Shown here: piece after piece, positions 52,189 to 63,735 of the stretch
Numbering within the stretch: position 1 is the stretch's first letter
Layout of the letters: each line of letters starts with the position of its first letter
DNA from: Corella eumyota
Taxonomy: Eukaryota > Chordata > Ascidiacea > Phlebobranchia > Corellidae
Assembly: GCA_963082875.1 (NCBI GenBank)
Contig: OY720102.1
Coordinates: forward strand, 9,026,990 to 9,090,989
DNA: 64,000 nt
Direction: 5' to 3'
Made by a program: the position numbers and the translations under genes
The notes under the pieces: generated by a model
Seen by the model: the letters and a program-made list of their open reading frames with translations, nothing else
What the model was told of the DNA's origin: nothing
The model's database searches: none

Positions 52189-53728
52189 TATTCGACGAAT
52201 GGTGTAACATATTTATAGAAATCTTGCATCTATAAATTTTTTATCTGATTTTTTTAATATTCATATATTTGTAAATTAAATTGTTTGTGTGTTTGGCTTA
52301 ATAAAATTGAAAAAATTACGTACCCAAAAACGTTTTCATTTTATCTGTCCTGTTAGGTAACATAGAATATATTTTAATATTACTTACCTCTAAAAATGAT
52401 TTAAACAAAAATCACATTTGTTACCTGTTTTAACCTTCTTTTTTCAGTTTAAAATTTAAAAAACGTCATATGGTTGTCGCGAAAATAATTAAAAAAGGCT
52501 ATAAACCAACTATATCGATTTAACATACCCAATTTAAAAACTTACAATGTTTAGTTTGAAAATTAAACATAGTTTGGAAATTAAACATAGATTAACATCA
52601 GCTTCTCCGACACAGTCTCGAGTTTAAGACACAGTCTGACACAGTCTCCTTTAGCAGTTTGGATATTATATATTAAAATTTAAATGTTACTAATTAATGG
52701 GTGTTTGTTTATTAAAATTCAAAGGTTGTTATTAAGTTTTTAAATCCTGGTAACTAATTTATGATAATAACATCTTAAAAACGGATTAAAAGTTAATTTT
52801 TGTTTCTTATATTTGAATGCTTGTTTGTTTAATAAAAAAAAAGATTAATATTAGTCATTTAATTTGAAATTTAGTCTAACAGATAACATGAAAGCATTAA
52901 TTCAAAATAGGTTTTTAAATTTTTTTTTGCTTGTTAAAAATACATAATGATCATTTACAATTCGGTTAATTGTATATTATGTAATATCAATAAAAAAATG
53001 TTAAACTTTTACTATTCTCCTTTATCTCGATTCAATTTCTATTTTTTTTTTTAATTTAAGATTGATATTATAAAGATTTAAATTTTTGTTGTTAAATTTG
53101 TTGTTTCATTGCAATAATAAAAATGGTAGAAGAAAGCGAAAAACACCCTGTTTCATCTAATTATTAAAAAACATTTGGTTTATTAATTTATTTAATGTTG
53201 TAAGTAAAGAAATGTAGAGGGGGGAGGCGAAATCTTAAAAAAATAATACGCGGAAATTCTGTTGTCTGTTGATTTGGATTTAAGTAAATATTATTTGAGA
53301 AATAAACGGGAATTTCACAGAAGGGGGTTAGGGTATGCTGGCGTAATACAAAATAACTCATCACCGCTCATCAGTTTTCGAATAAATGACAGTTTTCCTA
53401 AATCAAAAATCGCTATTTCCGCGTTTCAGTATTTAAAATTCCACCCTCCCCTTTTTTGCTTTCCTTTTATTTTCCCTTCCTTCAATTTCCATTTCTTCAT
53501 TTTTAGGCGACCCAACAAAATACTAAAAAAAAAGGTTTGTTTATTAAAATTTAAAAATCGTTATTGGGTTTTTAAATTTTGGTTAGTTATATATCATATT
53601 ATTAATACCCTAAAAATAAATTAAAATTTTAATTTTTGTTGTTTATTAAATTTAAATGTTTGTTTGTTAATTAAAAACTTTTTTAATCTGTAAAATTTTG
53701 GTCTAATGTATATAAATACCAATCAGAG
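52189..53728. other. AT-rich, dispersed repeats, no gene
   Basis: Contains another SINE fragment at ~52585-52650 and copies of the TTTGTTTATTAAAATT(C/T)AAA...TTATT-GGTTTTTAAAT repeat at ~52705 and ~53540. The block ACACCCTGTTTCATCTAATT at ~53145 repeats one at ~44100. The 120-residue frame at 53262-53624 has no domain signature. Confidence 0.45.
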
Positions 53729-53729
53729 A

Positions 53730-53761
<32 letters not shown>

Positions 53762-53785
53762 TTTAACCGATTGCGTCACAGAGAC
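53729..53785 (-). pseudogene. tRNA-Asn(GTT) pseudogene, 3'-truncated
   Basis: Minus strand from 53785: GTCTCTGTGACGCAATCGGT, TAAAGCGTTCGGCTGTTAAC, CGAAAGGTTGGTGGTTT. This is tRNA-Asn with anticodon GTT in CTGTTAA, matching up to the T loop; the last ~15 nt are gone. A second Asn-like copy lies 120 bp further on in the same orientation. Confidence 0.75.
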
Positions 53786-53855
53786 GATTGTTTTGCCCAC
53801 TTTGTTTAAATTTGCAAAGCAAAATTTAATATTATAAAAATGTAACAAAATATTC

Positions 53856-53909
53856 TGTCCATTGGTGGGTATAAATCGACAACGCGCTAACTGATTGCGC
53901 CACTGAGAC
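53856..53909 (-). pseudogene. tRNA-Asn-derived relic lacking the anticodon arm
   Basis: Minus strand from 53909: GTCTCAGTGGCGCAATCAGT, TAGCGCGTT, then a jump to TTTATACCCACCAATGGACA, the T-arm and acceptor end. The anticodon arm is missing. Its 5' context (GGCGAAACAGTC) resembles that of the first copy (GGGCAAAACAATC), so the two are likely duplicates of one locus. Confidence 0.65.
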
Positions 53910-53972
53910 GACTGTTTCGCCTCAAATTAATTGAAATGGTATAGAAAATAAGGATCAATCATCATGTTGTCC

Positions 53973-54096
53973 GGTTCTAGACAAATAATAATTACACCAC
54001 GGCTCTCTCGCGTCTGGAAGACAGTGCAAGAGAATTATCACCTACGGATCACGGTTTCTCTCTTATGGTAAACAGCACGTTGTTTTGTCTAGAGCC
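53973..54096. repeat. 124-bp inverted-repeat element containing a tRNA-Gly(TCC)-like arm
   Basis: Bounded by GGTTCTAGACAAA and TTTGTCTAGAGCC (12 of 13 bases inverted). Inside, the minus strand reads GATAATTCTCTTGCACTGTC and TTCCAGACGCGAGAGA, close to the D/anticodon part of tRNA-Gly(TCC). It could be a MITE that took up tRNA sequence or a degraded tRNA gene with chance inverted ends. Confidence 0.4.
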
Positions 54097-56842
54097 ATAC
54101 AACTTACGTGACCCGAAAAAATTAATGATTAATATGTTTCTAATAATTATTTACGTAAAATATGATTCATTAATTTTGTTATAATCTTAATTAAATAATG
54201 TTTATTCATTTCTTTATTTATTTATCAATAAGTATTAATTCTAAAAATGATCACATGATTTCGAACCATATTTATTTATCAAATAAATCTAGTTGTAAGT
54301 ATTTTTGCTTATTTAGATGTTTAAAGTTACTATTGACACAAAATATTGCGTTCTTTTTAAATTTTATAAAATAACAATATATGTTTTTTTTATGTTAAAC
54401 GGTATGGCTCTGGGTCATACAGCTTAAATTCAATTTTAAATGTTATTAAATTTGGTTGTGTAGTTAATTTGCAATCTTAGTTTGAAACATTGTTTCCATA
54501 AAATCATACATTGTTTCAAAAATATCTTGAAAGCGAGATTAGGTAAAATTGTTAAAGTTGAAAAATTTTTATTTTCTAGGGTTTTATTGTGTAATTATAA
54601 CAACGGAAAGTTTTTTACTGCATGTCTATTACAATAAAAAACTTTACGAAAAACAATAAAATAAATCAAAATATACTTTTAATTAAAATAAAACCCTGAT
54701 GAAACTTCAAAGCACAAAAAAAAACATTATCAAAACTTGTGTTAAACAGCGTTTGTACCGTTGTTATGTAATAATCCACTAGAGTGACGTCAATTCGCGT
54801 TTAAAATCTATTTTAAAAAAGTGATTTTTAAATTTAAATTACAAACGATTTATAAAGATTAAAATTATGATTTTTAGTAGGTTTTTCTCAGGCATAACAT
54901 TCTGTATGTTTTGATTTTTAACAATGTCAGGACAGACGGAAAAGCTGAGCCATACACTTTATATAATTGGAATTTTTTTTTGAATTGCGTGACCAAAACT
55001 CTCTAATTATTTGTGACAACGCAAACTTATTAATCAGGCCTTTTTATCGCATCAACAAAAAAAAACGTGAAGTTAAAACTAATTTGCCGGTTGTTAGGTC
55101 TAGGTTGTAAGTTTTGGTGATATGTCATATGATGCATGCATAAATTATTCAATCAGCTGGATAGCTGTCTAAGGTGTTAAATTTTGGTTGTTGGGTAATT
55201 TAACACTTTACTATTAGATTTAATCCAAATTTGCATCTATTAATTATTAAAAAAAAACTTTTAGTAATTATTTTTGTTTTCTTAGGTAAATTTGTTAAAC
55301 AAATATAAGAAGTGTACTGTACAACCAAATATCGTTGAACAATTTTATACGATTTTGAAAAAAATAAAACAAGTATTAGTTAACTGTGTTTGACAACAAA
55401 AACCTTATAAATCATATCAAAGTAATACATTTGTCATATGCAATTAACACTACAGTAAATGATCAAATAATCAAGTTTAATTTTTGTAAAGCTCAATATA
55501 TATATATATTTTTTTTTTATATACAACCTTTTTTTTAGTATATTGCCTGCGTAAATGCTTAAAATAAAGTTGAAACTTTAGAAATGCTCATAAAGGAAAA
55601 CCTTACAAAAGAATTCGTCAGTTTAGAAAACACAAGTATTTTTTAAAATAAATATTTATATAAATACTTTTTTTATGTCAAATAGCACCAAACCAATATT
55701 TTGTTGATGTTTTTAAACCTATAAACTGTACACAATCGAATGGACCTAATAGTTCAAATTATTTTGGATAGAACGAATTATATTTAATGGACGAAATGGG
55801 TCAAATTATATCAAATGAACCGAATGGAATAAATAAACCAAATTATATCGAAAAGAGTTAACGAATCAAAAGAATTTGTATTAAATCGCTTACATTAATT
55901 AATTTAAATAAACAAAAGTAGTATGTGATTTGTGTAGATTGTATGGTGAAAAAGGGTTAAACTGTTTTACCAGATCCAATAAGACAAACAAAGCGTATGA
56001 TAACTCAGCTGAACAATGAAATATAATCGGTTCAATATAAATCAACAAAATAAATACAATATACCTAAGAAGGACATTACACTTGGCAATAAAATGTGAT
56101 AGTTTTTAGTTGTCGTTGCTTTGCTCAATCATAAGATAACCGTTTGATCTCAGCTTAAATGATTGGATTTTTTTTTTAAATACGCCTTGCCAATCTAGTT
56201 TGTATAGTGTAAATGTAACAGAGACAATAAATAAGATTAAAATAAAGCAGTATCTTTGTGGAAAGTGTCAAACACCATGTTTTAAAAACACAAAATGTGT
56301 ATTGTGTTAAATTTGCCTGATACACCATGTTCGGAATTACCCGATGATGATTTTAAAATATAAGGTGATTTGGACTAAGTTAAACTAGTATGTAAAAACA
56401 CTAGAACAGCTTACTTTTGTTTGCTGCACTGCAGCTATGTGACTACAGATAATTTATAAATATAACCTTAAAATACCGGAGAAGTCTGTTCGCGACTAAT
56501 TATTTTTAAAAGTAATTTTAACTTAGCGGTCCGTAAAATAGAATCACGTAATATTTATTGGCCAATTAAATTATTTTGAATATTGTATCTCAGCAGCGTG
56601 GAATTGATCTTTCTTAAACAAATGCTTTATGTAGACTAGTGCAATTTAGATATCTAAGGCAATTTATAATTTTGGTTAAACGTAAGTTTTGAACAGTAAA
56701 GTTTGTATTTAGTTTGACAATATTGTTAGCTATTTAGGATCTAAATTATGGTAGCTTCAGGCTGCTAGCGTCTGCATGTGTTTTTAAAGTTTACATCTGC
56801 GTCCTTTTATGTATGTTATTAATTTTAAACTGGTAATAAAGT
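54097..56842. other. 2.7 kb AT-rich, no gene recognised
   Basis: No exon, RNA gene or terminus identified. One TGACGTCA octamer at 54785, an (AT)n tract near 55495, and a run of loosely repeated AAT-rich 17-20-bp phrases around 55735-55860 (GAACGAATTATAT, GGACGAAATGGGT, GAACCGAATGG). Confidence 0.45.
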
Positions 56843-57360
56843 GAATTACCACGCATCAGTCTACAAAAAACTGTCGGGGAATGCATCACAAAACTGATGT
56901 TTTTTACGATTACTGCCATTAATGGTATATGATTGCATAGATAATCCTGATGATTATGTTTGGCAGCTTTTACTAACTTTAAGAAGAATTGTTGAAATTG
57001 TGTGTGCCCCATCATTTAATTTGGAATTACTTTCTACGCTGCAGATTTTAGTTAAACAGTATGTTGATGGAAGACAAAACTGGTTTCCTGATGTTCCATT
57101 ACGACCCAAACGTCACTACATTTTACATTATCCTAGTTTAATGCAACAATTTGGCCCACTAGTTCCATTATGGACATTACGCTTCGATTCTTACTTTAAA
57201 CAAATAGTGCGCAGCACTGGAAATTTTATTAACCTAGAATACACTTTATGTCATCATCATCAAATGATGCAAAAGCTCATTTAAAAAGTTGCGAAGTTTT
57301 ATTAAAACCTTTTATGCAGTATAAGAAATGTCATCCGTGCCTATTCTTTCAAGCATAGTG
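56843..57360 (+). pseudogene. exon of an unnamed expanded metazoan protein family
   Basis: Reads YHASVYKKLSGNA and, after a stop, CFLRLLPLMVYDCIDNPDD and VWQLLLTLRRIVEIVCAPSF. Then VPLRPKRHYILHYPSLMQQF, GPLVPLWTLRFDSYFK and NFINLEYTLCHHHQMMQ. The signature P-KHHYL-HYP, FGPL--LW--RFES, TLA-KHQ marks a domain found in many hypothetical proteins of invertebrates and fish, often beside C2H2 fingers and probably transposon-spread. I know no function. Near-intact over ~145 codons apart from an early stop. No flanking exons recognised. Confidence 0.5.
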
Positions 57361-59396
57361 AGTGACATCCTTTAACAATCTAACTTTTTGTTACAAAAGT
57401 GTGTATATGTGTTACTTTTAAAAAAACTACTTATAAACAAGGCCAATTAGTGGTTTTATTGATATTTTCGTACCATACAGATGTATATTTTTTAAGAAAG
57501 AAGTATGAAACCTATTTATTACCAGATTTTGGTGCATGAATTGCATGATTTCTTATTCAAGTACAACAATCAAATTATGGAGATTTCAAGCCCCAATTAC
57601 CCAAAGAAACTCCATACCTATCAAGGTCCCCACCAATTCCACATTCCAAACCCCACTACTGTCCTTACCCTGAGGAAGTTTACTCTGCCCCAGCAAAACC
57701 CCAAATGACCGTTTCAGTTCGCAATAGCACAGAAGTTAAGAGAATATTACCAAATCCGGTGATTAAAAAATTTGATGGAGCCCAATGAAGTAAACTACCT
57801 TTAGGAGTTCTTTCAAAATGCACATTGCAGATAATCCTTATGTTGAGACAGACATGCTGCGTCTGTTGTTTTTGATATAGCACTGTTCAGAAAAGGTGAG
57901 TCAGACCATTGAACATTATACTGAAAGAGATGGATCCGCATATGCCTTAGCTCTAAAGAGGTTAGAGTATGACTTTGGGCAACCTAAAGTTATAGCAAAT
58001 TGTTGTGAAAGGTACATTTTGGAAAGCCCTAAGGTAAAGGCTAACGACCCCGATGGTTTAATGTAGTTTTCCATTCTGTTGGAGAAAAAAGTGTTACTTC
58101 ATTAAAGGAATTAAAAGAATTTGCTAGTCTAAATTCATGTAGGACAATGGTTTAAATTATTGACAAGCTACCTGAGAGTTTAAAGAAAGAATGGGTTCCA
58201 TTTTCTGTCCGAATTGTTGAAGAAAGTGGTCATGAGGCTAGTTTCATTGATCTGGCTGGGTTTGTCACCAGACAGTCTAAAATCGCTAATTCCTTGTATG
58301 GAAAAGCTGTACATGGTCAAAATAGCTTAAGAAGCACTAGTAACAACACAAGGCGTCAAAGGTTATCTGCTTGCAATGCTATGTCTGCAGAAGCGATACC
58401 AAAGAAAATCCAATTATCCCAACATCCTGCTTGTGTCTGTTGTAAGAAATTTCATTCACTTTATAACTGTCCAGAATTTAAAGGAATGTCATACCGAGAT
58501 AAAATAAACCTTGTTAGAATGAAGTCACTCTGCTTTCGCTCTGTGTCATGGACATCACATTGGTAACTGTGAAATCAAAGCAGTGTGTGAAGTTAAAGGT
58601 TGTGCTGCAAAAAATCATCACACTTTGCTTCATAAATTACAAGTTAGTGCCGAATCAACATCACGACAGAAGAAGATATCATGTTCTACGGTTAGGGAAA
58701 ATGAAATTGCTGGAAATGATGTCTACTTCAATTTAATTCCAGTAAAAGTGCGCTATCAAGACAAAGTGGTCACAACATATGCCTTTTTGGACCAGGGTTC
58801 TTCTGATTCCTTTTTTGAACATCAACTGATTAAAAGTTTAGGTGCTACTGGAGCTTAGAAACGTTTAAAGCAATTATTCTATCTGTTGGTTCCTTAATTG
58901 ATGAAGAAGTCAACATAAGTCTACCAGAAGTACCGTCGATTGAGGAAATACCCATTAAGCCAAATATTAAGCCGACAAAAAGAACGCTTAAGATGCACAA
59001 ATACCTACAAGATATTGAATTACCTGAAGTAATTGGAGGTACTGTTACTCTGCTTATTGGAGCCATTTGATAAATTCAATAATGTGCATTGTTCCTTTGT
59101 GTTGGGGAAGTCCCATATTGCCCTACAGTCTAGCACCACCATACCCCGCCTAGAACTTCTTGCTGCAGTTACTGCTGTTCGATTAGATATCCTGGTCAAA
59201 GAAAAGTTGAAGTTAGCCAATTGTTCATCAGTGTTTTGGTCGGATTCAACAGCGGTCTTACAGTGTATATATAACGATCGTAAAAGGTTTCCAGTGTTTG
59301 TGGCAAATCGACTTGCTGAAATTGAAAGGTCAAGTAACATTTTAAGTTGGATTTGTTCCTACAACGTTAAACCCAGCTGATGATGCAACACGTGTT

Positions 59397-59912
59397 GTAG
59401 GATCTAATGCACTCCTACTATGGCTTAAACAATTACTAAACCCCAATAGAGTACGCTGTAAAGATGAGCATCGATAAGAAGGCCACACTTAATAAAATAC
59501 ACAAAATAGTCGTTTAAATCAAACTCGCTAACTTATTACCAAAACCTGCCCAAGGATTCAATCTACCAAATGTAATCTGTACAAGCGGCTTTTAATTAGA
59601 ATTGAAACTACAGGAAATGCGAAATAAACGCGACACATAAATATGACATGAACTACAAAGTATATCACCAACAAATTAAGTACAAAAGCGAAAGTCTAAT
59701 TGTGTGTTAAACCTTACATCGGCCTTACTTATTTATGAGTTTTTACGTCCAGCGAACTGACAAAAAGCTATATTGCTAGTTATTTAAAGCAAAATAAAAT
59801 AGGAGAAAGCGCATACAAACAATAAAGAAAATACAAAGCATTATCGATAAACATAACAACAAATGCGTCATAAATGACGAAAAATTTTTTTAATAAAATC
59901 GATAATGGACAT
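59397..59912. mobile_element. ~516-bp insertion inside the BEL/Pao fossil
   Basis: The BEL sequence stops at AACACGTGTT (59387-59396) and resumes after the same 10-mer at 59913-59922, so the intervening AT-rich DNA is an insertion with a 10-bp (palindromic) duplication. I see no terminal inverted repeats and no coding motif, so the family is unknown. Confidence 0.5.
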
Positions 59913-61419
59913 AACACGTGTTATTACAACAAGTGAATTTCTGGAATCTGGTTGTCTGGTCCAGATTTCTTAGCAAAATCACCAGAATGCTGGCCACCAC
60001 AACTTGATAAACTACCCAAATTGCCCGATGATTTTCCACTATTTGAGAGAAAGTTTCCTGTCAGGGTAATGGTACCCTTACCATGGAAATAACGTCAACG
60101 GATTATTTTATTTCATATTTTTCATGTTTCAACCGGTTAAAAAGGGCCACTGCATGGATTTTGAAATTCAAGTGTTTTCTGGCTAATAAAAGAGAGGAAA
60201 GTTTGGATAAAATTTTAATATCCAGCAGTTTAAATAGATCTAAGTTGTGCCAAGCGGAAATTGAACTAGTGAAGTATACCCAACGAACAAATTTTCCTGT
60301 TTTGATGAAAATGATGTCTCAGAAAAATATAAAGCTGAAAAGGAATATGTGTTTGAAATCAGTCTACAATTTAATTCCAGTGTTGATGAATGGCATGCTT
60401 AGAGTTTGTGAAAGACTAACTAGTTTGATTTTGTTAATTGATTGGCATCATCGCAAATCAGGCCACTCTGGACTAAATTATACATGGAATTCAATTCGAA
60501 GTTTTTATTGGATCAAAAAGGGAAGCTCTGTTATCTGAATTGTCATTAACCGATGCCTGCCCTGTCGTCGCCGAAGCTCTAGTAATGGAAAGCAAATGAT
60601 GTCAGATTTGCCCAAGTCTCGTTTGCAGGTTAATGAGCCACCTTTTAGTTACACTGGAGTTGACTACTTTGGCCCGCTACTTATTAAGCAAGGCCGAAGC
60701 CAAGTTTTCTGATAATGGCACTAATTTTGTGGGTGCTGAAAGAAATCTTCGCGAAGCTATTCAGAGGTGGAACATACGTCAAACTGAAAATTACCTTTAC
60801 CCACTTGCTGCTAGCCACTTTGGAGGAGCTTGGGAGCGTATGATCAGAACCGTTAGAAAAATATTGTCATCACTTTCAACTCAAAGAATCCAAACAATGA
60901 AATGTTACACACACTGTTCGTTGAAGTGAAAGCAATTGTGAACTCTCGACCTTTGACCCCTCTAACTTTTACGAAAGGAAATGCAAAGGCGTTATCGCCT
61001 AATGACTTACTTATGCCAAAGCCAACCCATGGTTTGCCCCCTACTTTAACTACTAAAAGGGATTGTTACGCCCTGCAACGCTGGCGAAATACTTAATATC
61101 TAGTAGATGAGTTCTGGAGGCGCTTTGTTAAAGAGTATCTTTCATTGATAACTTCACGTCGAAAATGGCATGTGCGAAAGCGCAACTTTATGATCAATGA
61201 TATTGTTCTTCTTGTGGATAACCCAAGCCCACGTTGCCAGTGGCAATTTGGTCGGATTACAACAACTTATCCCGATTCGACTGGAGTGGTGCGATCAGTG
61301 TCCGTTAAGACTGCAAACAATGAGGTAAAGCGACCGATTGCAAAATTGTGCTTGATCGTCGAGGCGGATGAAGGGTTGTGCGGTGAACCCCTTAACTGGA
61401 TACAAAGTCACCAACATGG

Positions 61420-61566
61420 TAGTCCAGGTTCTGTGGAGGAGGTTCACATGGGTCCAGGTTTGCTAGAAAAGGTTTAAGTGGGCCCAGGTTCGCTAGAGAA
61501 GGTTTAAGTGGGTCCAGGTTCGCTAAAGGAGGTTCAAGTGTGTCCAGCTTCACTAAAGGAGGTATA
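61420..61566 (+). repeat. 30-bp tandem repeat near the BEL/Pao 3' end
   Basis: Five units of about 30 bp of the type GGGTCCAGGTTCGCTAGAGA then AGGTTTAAGT. The early units are in the integrase tail frame (GPGLLEKV-like). Such repeats are common between coding part and LTR. Confidence 0.65.
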
Positions 61567-61726
61567 ACAAGACATTGAACAATAGTACAAAATTAGTTCT
61601 GAAAACTAATCGAACTTTTAACTTTGGTCGTTATCGACTGGACGCTAACAAAGGGCGTTAAATTGACACTTAATATGTAGTTTGTTTGTAAAATATGTTC
61701 TTATGGGCTTACATATTTTGGGGGAG

Positions 61727-61996
61727 TGTAAAATATTCAACCAATGTGAATTTATCGTCGTATACTTTTACGCTTGACCGATTTTATGTTCTTTCTTTAG
61801 CCAAGTATTGTCAGAGCTAGGATATTAATTTAGCGTGTTAGTTTTATCTGTTTTAATCTAAAGGATGCCAATAGTTACACAATTTGTTTGTCAAATTTAT
61901 TGCCTTATTCAAATAGAATCGTTAAATAATAAGTAGTTAGTTAAAATGTTAAATAAAGAAAACAATATTAACTTTACTGTAAGTTCTACAACAGAG
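61727..61996 (+). mobile_element. BEL/Pao 3' LTR (fossil) with antisense spliced-leader copy
   Basis: Starts TGTAAAATATTC after a TTTTGGGGGAG polypurine tract and ends near TTCTACAACA. It contains CTTATTCAAATAGAAT (61904-61919), the exact complement of the 16-nt spliced leader, not followed by a splice donor. No second LTR copy is present for dating. Confidence 0.5.
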
Positions 61997-62221
61997 AATG
62001 AGAGCACGTGTTTTCTACAACTAGAAATGAACGAAATGTGTTTGGTTTAGTAATTAACGCTTTTTTACTTGAAGCACCTGTGGTGCGTTTGACGTCATTA
62101 ATTGGAAAATTAGAAACGTGCAATTAAAGAATGTAGAACAACACAAATAAATATAAATTATTACAATTAATTTAATGAACACCACAAATCTAGCCTAATC
62201 TTATGTTTCTTTTTATGTACC
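61997..62221. other. short gap between two LTR-element fossils
   Basis: AT-rich, one TGACGTCA octamer at 62090. No feature recognised. Confidence 0.4.
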
Positions 62222-63366
62222 TTGTGTGAATTAAGTATAAATGATAAACTGAATTACCAAGCCAACGAGATTTTACCATACCGATATATTGTTCAACTGG
62301 GCTTACCTACAGATTTTATATTCGGTCGACCGGAAATCACTAAATATTCAGCGTGGGAATTTGCCAAGAAAGCTCAAATCAACATTGATGAAGCTCACGA
62401 ATTTGCTCGAACAAAACTACATTTATCCGGCCAAAAAATGAAGAAGTATTACGATCGTTCAACTGCGACAAAGTTACTAAACGAACAGGAACCTGTATGG
62501 CTGCATTGCCCCTAAAGAAAAAAGGGTCTATCCCCAAAACTGTCGTCGCCGTGGCAAGGTCCATTTAAGATAATTAAGCGTATTAACGACGTGGTGTACC
62601 GGATCAGACGTTCACCAAAACATCAATCAAAAGTCGTGAATCGAAACCGGTTATGGCGTTATAGTTTAAAGTTGCTAACCAACTGGTATCGAAACAATAA
62701 TGGTCAAAGCAATACACCGGTACAAACTATTATTCCACAAATTGAAAACACAGACATCCTATCTGATGGTATTAAATTACCAACCTCGCGCAGAGGCCGC
62801 AACATTAATATACCACATCGCTATCGTTAAAAACCTACCGTACTTTCCTTTATAAATATATATTTAATATTGTTATCGTATTTACTTCATTGTTATTATT
62901 ATCGTTGTATATATCATTATTTCTCTTCGTTAAATGGTTGTTGTTTCGTCTTTATAAAGTTCGCATTTTGATTATCGTTTTATTATTTGTATTATGTGGT
63001 GCGTGTTAATGTTTATGTAGTTTTAATGTATATCGCTTATGTATTGTATTGATTATCTTCTTATTTAAATATTGGGAAGGGAGGAATGTAGCGAACTTTG
63101 TGCGCTTTTTGACGCTAACACTTCCTCGGGGGCTCTAACTTACCTTGTGGCTCTGATTTACCTTATCTATGAGCCACTTTTCTTATCGTTTTTGTAAAGT
63201 GTTGGTACTTTTAGTGTATGCTTTTGATCTGATAGTTTAGTATAATATTTTAGTTAAATTTGGAATAGGGATATTATATCATATTGCGTTATTGTATATA
63301 TGTATTGTGTTTAACCTTGATTCTATTTGAATAAGGACAATTAAGTTAATACAACTGTGATTACAT
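62222..63366 (+). mobile_element. Ty3/gypsy 3' end (fossil): integrase C-terminus and LTR
   Basis: The plus strand encodes the end of a gypsy integrase: KMKKYYDRSTATK, then WQGPFKIIKRINDVVYRIRR and a basic tail ending at ~62830, typical of the GPY/F-type C-terminal region. A ~250-bp non-coding stretch leads to a polypurine tract GGGAAGGGAGGAA and the LTR. The upstream part of pol and the 5' LTR are absent. It has about one or two breaks in what remains and seems younger than the other LTR fossils here. Confidence 0.65.
63089..63366 (+). mobile_element. gypsy 3' LTR (fossil) carrying the spliced leader
   Basis: Begins TGTAGCGAACTTTG right after the polypurine tract; the end is uncertain, perhaps ...GATTACA at ~63366. 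The exact leader ATTCTATTTGAATAAG lies at 63320-63335, ~30 bp before that end, in sense orientation, followed by GACAAT rather than a donor. Confidence 0.55.
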
Positions 63367-63735
63367 AATAAATTTGAGTGATTTTATAACAAAACCCGTT
63401 ACACTTCCAACACAGCTAAGGATTCTGCTGATCGATGGCTGGCTTACCCCAACTAAGTCGCCATCGGTTTGCTGAAATTGCCCTGTAGCATAGTATATAA
63501 GGGTTGCCAAGAGTTGAAGTGCTGGTGGAATAAACATGTTCTTACTTGTATTTTTTGTTAAATCTGTTTCTAATAATTGCAACAATGATATGAAATTGTC
63601 CTTCGTGAACCTATATCTGGCTTTAAATTCTGTTTTGTTATGATTTTCCAGAGGGTTTTGTCTATCTTTAATTCTTCTTGAAATTTTGTCATATTCTTCA
63701 ATTTTGTCAAAAAATTCAAGCAGGTCCATATTAAA
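63361..63735 (-). pseudogene. Harbinger transposase N-terminal exon (element 5)
   Basis: Minus strand from 63729: MDLLEFFDKIEEYDKI, then FKARYRFTKDNFISLLQLLE, LQLLATLIYYATGQFQQTDG and DLVGVSQPSISRILSCVG, the helical N-terminus and helix-turn-helix of HARBI1-type transposases. About 122 open codons. The catalytic part would continue to lower coordinates but the gypsy LTR lies there instead, so the LTR element probably inserted into this Harbinger. Confidence 0.7.

Larger units (their letters stand above)
57505..61996 (+). mobile_element. BEL/Pao LTR retrotransposon fossil
   Basis: Parts in order on plus: gag-like region (~57700-58400), zinc knuckle (~58430-58560), aspartic protease region with a DQGSS motif (~58583-58858), RNase H-like region (~59030-59390), integrase zinc-binding and core with SDNGTNF and GGAWER motifs (~60420-60930), C-terminal tail (to ~61477), a short tandem repeat, a polypurine tract and a 3' LTR (61727-61996). 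The element is shorter than a whole BEL/Pao and the 5' LTR is not seen. It is broken in many places (about ten or more) and looks old. A ~516-bp foreign segment lies inside it. Confidence 0.75.

Noticed and set aside
53262-53624. 120-codon frame as a host gene
   Set aside because: Phe/Lys/Asn-rich, no motif, and overlaps the dispersed AT-rich repeat.
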